Under the pieces are notes generated by a model, which saw only the letters and a program-made list of their open reading frames with translations, did not search any database and had not been told where the DNA came from. From Apricaphanius iberus (Eukaryota > Chordata > Actinopteri > Cyprinodontiformes > Aphaniidae), in NCBI GenBank assembly GCA_028564705.1, contig JAPXFQ010000113.1, positions 372,001-436,000 of the forward strand: a stretch of DNA of 64,000 nt. The letters are read 5' to 3'. The translations under genes and the position numbers were made by a program. Numbering within the stretch: position 1 is the stretch's first letter; each line of letters begins with the position of its first letter. Below, piece by piece: positions 61,091 to 64,000 of the stretch.

Positions 61091-62211
61091 TAGGGCTGAA
61101 CGACTAATTGCATATGCAATTAAATCGCGATTTGGTAAAATGCGATTTCCTAATCACAAAGGCTGCGATTTGACTTGATGTAAACATATCTGCTAAAGTC
61201 ACGTGACTTGCAACCAATGCAGGGAGAGAAGGAAATGCTGCACTTTAACCCGTTATAAAATGACCAAAAGCTTAACAGAACCCAACACTACACAATAGTT
61301 GGTACCAAAGAGGAACAGTATATCAGTTGTGAGAAATTATATCTGCTATGAAAACGTTGATGCTGCTCAACGCCAGGTATTATGCAGAACCCGTCTTTGT
61401 ATTGTTGCTGCCTCACGAGGTAGGCTACAGTACAAACTTTTGTCAACACCTAAAAACGTCACACCACCATATATGAGAGTTGCACGGCTAAACTGACCGC
61501 CACCAGTGTTTAAATTTCCAGCAAACAAACTTCGAGGCGACAGGGATCGCTGACCGAGCTCTTTGAAAGAATCGCTCCTTACGAAGATAAAAACGGCACA
61601 CTGAAATAATTCGTGCTATAGCGGGTTTTATAGCCAAAGGTATGCATTGTTAACCATGATGGATAAGCTAGGGTTTAATCTCACACACATATTTTAGCCA
61701 CATTTTATAAAAAATGCCGACAGAAAGTTAAAGCCGCACCGAAAACAGCGGAGTATTTTGCAACAACTGACTTGAGATCAAACCGCTCTACGGAGCCATA
61801 CCACAGTCTGAAAGTGCATTAGATCGATGGAGAATTAAAAATCAGAGCTTGTTCCTTCAAGCATCCTACTTTCTGGATAACCACACGGAGGAAAACATTG
61901 CAGCCGGAGGGAATTATTAACTGTGATCAAAAGGAAGAACACCTTGATTGCAGAACGACACCGATGACCATCGAGTGTGATGATTAAAAGTAGATAAAGT
62001 TGTTAATATTTGCCTTTGTCTTAAAATAAGTAAATAATCTTATGGAATAGAATAAATTATGTATAAAAATCTGTTTATAATACACAATATTTTTGCTAAT
62101 TAAAAAATGCATGACAAAAGCCCCACAAAAATAATTGGACCTTAAATCGCAATCGCAATATTGAAGAAAAAAAATCACAATTAGATTATTTTTCAAAATC
62201 GTTCAGCCCTA
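61091..62211 (+). mobile_element. 1121-bp hAT transposon inserted in the LINE
   Basis: The perfect 13-bp terminal repeats TAGGGCTGAACGA and TCGTTCAGCCCTA are flanked by an exact 8-bp duplication, GTTGAGGG (61083-61090, 62212-62219). Both are hAT hallmarks. Inside is a decayed BED-finger and transposase N-terminal region: ICYENVDAAQRQVLCRT and CIVAASRG around 61329-61421, then fragments similar to LTELFERIAPYE at about 61552-61586. The catalytic part and dimerisation domain are missing. Confidence 0.9.
61299..61496 (+). pseudogene. hAT transposase BED-finger remnant
   Basis: The open frame contains YENVDAAQRQVLCRT and IVAASRG, the start of a BED zinc finger in fish hAT transposases. The cysteine pair is C-x3-C rather than C-x2-C, and the His ligands are lost by frameshift, so the finger is broken. 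Confidence 0.6.
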
Positions 62212-62268
62212 GTTGAGGGGGTCCGTTTTGGTGACCTCAGGATCAGGTCGCTGCTTTTTGCAGATGAT

Positions 62269-63036
62269 TTGGTCCTGTTGGCTTCATCTGAACCAACAGA
62301 ACTGGAGCAGTTCGCAGCCGAGTGTGAAGCGGCTGGGATGAGGATCAGCACCTCCAAATCCGAGACCATAGTCCTGAGCCGGAAAAGGGTAGGGTGCCTT
62401 CTTCGGGTCGGGGATGGGGTCCTTCCTCAAGTGCAGGAGTTCAAGTATCTGGAGGTCTTGTTCAAGAATGAGGGAAAAATGGAGCGGGAGATCGATAGGC
62501 GGATTGGTAAGGCGTCTGCAGTTATGCGGGCGCTGTACCGGTCTGTCGTGGTAAAGAGAGAGCTGAGCCAAAAGGCAAAGCTCTCAATTTACCGGTCAAT
62601 CTACATTCCTTCCCTGATTTATGGTCACGAACTTTTGGTGGTGACCCAAAAAACAAGATCACGGATACAGGCGGCTGAAATAAGTTTCCTCCGCAGAGTG
62701 GCTGGGCTCTCCCTTAGAGATAGGGTGAGGAGCCCGGTCATCCGGAGGGGGCTCAGAGTAGAGTCGCTGCTCCTCCACATCGAGAGTAGCCAGTTGAGGT
62801 GGCTCGGGCATCTGGTCAGGATGCCTCCTGGACGCCTCCCTGGTGAGGTGTTCCGGGCACGTCCCACCGGGAGGAGGTCTAGGGGAAGACCCAGGACTCT
62901 CTGGAGGGACTATGTCTCCCGGCTGGCCTGGGAACGCCTCGGGATCCCTCCCGAGGAGCTGGCCCAAGTGGCTGAGGAGAGGGAAGTCTGGGTCTCTCTG
63001 CTTAGGCTACTGCCCCCGAGACCCGATCCCGGATAA
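62269..63036 (+). pseudogene. LINE reverse transcriptase, C-terminal part
   Basis: An open frame of 255 codons follows the FADD box: GMRISTSKSET (thumb/palm), then EFKYLEVLFKNEG, REIDRRIGKASAVMRALY, RSQLRWLGHL-type residues (SSQLRWLGHLVRMPPGRLPG) and RGRPRTLWRDY, ending LLRLLPPRPDPG and stop. This is the typical C-terminus of an abundant teleost LINE. The enzyme would copy its RNA at a nicked target (TPRT). Without the 5' half it cannot be functional. Confidence 0.85.
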
Positions 63037-63072
63037 GCGAAAGAAGATGGATGGATGGATGGTATTCAGTCA

Positions 63073-64000
63073 TACTAGAGGCTATAGCAAATTTAATGGG
63101 AATAAAACTGAATAAGACCTTTGCTGTCTCTTATAAATAGAAATCTGAAAAGTATAGCATGGATATGATATGGATGGATAAATGGATGGATGTATATTCA
63201 TGGTTTTGTTTTTTGTTTTGATTTGCTAAATAGCTCATGGTCAAACAGACTAGATGGAGAACATCTGTCAACTTTCATTTGTTTTCATCTGAGCAGAGAT
63301 CCTTCTTCCCCTGTATGGCTTATGAAAAACTTCAAAAGGGATTTTGTATGTCTTTCTTTCAACAAATGCTTTCTTTTCACCAATCTTCGATACAGGCTGG
63401 AATTGTGGGGTGTATGACAATTTCTCGTATTGTCAGTATAATGTCTCACCTGAGTTGTGGGCCTCTGCAGCTGCTCCAGAGTTACTGTTGGGCTCTTTGT
63501 CTGATGAATGGATTCATTAAAAGGCCTGTGATTTCAAGTGAATGTCCGATGTTTTATCACTGTGCCACAATCTTTCCCTTTTTAGGTTACAGACTGAACA
63601 TTGCTCTGTGAGATGTTCAAAACTTTGGATTCTGATTGAATATCTCTACAACTTTATCTTAGACCTGTCTGCTGTGTTCCTTGTTTTTCATGATGCTATT
63701 TGTTCATGAATTGTCTCTAACAAAACTCGGATGCCTTCACAGAACAGGTTGATGTATGTTGGGGGTTTTAAGAGTTTCGTAAGGACATTTGATTTGATTT
63801 TTGAAGGGAACTAGATTTTATTTTGTGGCATTATATTAAAGTGTGCTAAATACAAACACCTGTCAGACTTCACACATTTATATAAAAAACAAAGTTAAAC
63901 CTTGAATGCCTTTTCATCCTCCTCAAAATTATGCATCACTTAGTGATACATTTAAACATAAAATCCGAATATAATTAATCAAGTTTCCGGTTTTAACCTT
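63073..64000. other. Intergenic, AT-rich; nothing recognised
   Basis: Includes a short GGAT tract at 63171-63190. Overlapping frames at 63190-63611 have no recognisable similarity or splice sites. Confidence 0.45.

Larger units (their letters stand above)
60696..63060 (+). mobile_element. Non-LTR retrotransposon (LINE), truncated, hAT-split
   Basis: Bounded by the 12-bp target duplication GGTATTCAGTCA (60684-60695 and 63061-63072) and ending in a (GGAT)n tail. It begins inside the coding region (GEVGDIESEWAMF), so it is 5'-truncated. An internal deletion joins ACRGR to VLERMVRRIVEPRIQEEQC; then come GFCPGRGT and further deletion before RIAGSKSD and GLRQG-type RT motifs. The frame is interrupted at 61091-62211 by a hAT element and resumes with the LLFADDLVLL box (FADD, 62257-62268). 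Deletions and at least one frameshift make it inactive. The exact clade is uncertain. Confidence 0.85.

Noticed and set aside
62284..62967. Minus-strand frames of 80-102 codons
   Set aside because: Antisense of the LINE reverse transcriptase.

Overview
The window is vertebrate nuclear DNA and almost certainly from a teleost fish. The genes are split into many short exons with consensus splice sites. The dispersed repeats are of types common in fish: Tc1-like, hAT, PIF/Harbinger-like and TTAA-type DNA transposons, a non-LTR retrotransposon and tRNA-like SINEs. GATA and TAA microsatellites are present. Two host genes are clear, both on the + strand: trpa1 (707-20306) and msc (26883-27562). This same-direction neighbour pair is also found on human 8q13, where EYA1 lies beyond MSC.

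1-20.3 kb: 26 coding exons of the TRPA1 cation channel, with every intron phase agreeing. They encode 1085 residues: sixteen ankyrin repeats, the pre-S1 electrophile-sensing region, S1-S6 with the pore, the TRP-like helix and the C-terminal coiled coil. Only the first short coding exon is missing; it probably lies upstream of the window. Two introns use GC-AG borders. The introns hold Tc1-like remnants, a SINE-like repeat, and a Harbinger-like element with a MADF-domain exon inserted into another repeat.

20.3-26.9 kb: non-coding sequence with a divergent fragment of 28S rRNA on the - strand (about 24985-25161) and an unidentified open stretch on the - strand. 26.9-27.6 kb: the two-exon bHLH gene musculin.

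27.6-64 kb: an AT-rich, gene-poor interval, probably the regulatory space between msc and eya1. It holds old Tc1 copies and several well-delimited transposons. These are a 641-bp TTAA element inside a Tc1 copy, a 329-bp foldback built of 21-bp tandem units, a 1087-bp Harbinger-like element that contains a histone-type 3' stem-loop, and a LINE with a 12-bp target duplication into which a 1121-bp hAT element inserted with an 8-bp duplication. One unrecognised minus-strand gene start (two phase-compatible exons, 51502-50763) may be a real coiled-coil gene. Intergenic islands of higher GC and homeodomain-type motifs may be enhancers, but this cannot be shown from sequence alone.

Exon boundaries, terminal repeats and target duplications were read directly from the sequence. 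Family names rest on remembered family features, not on a database search.
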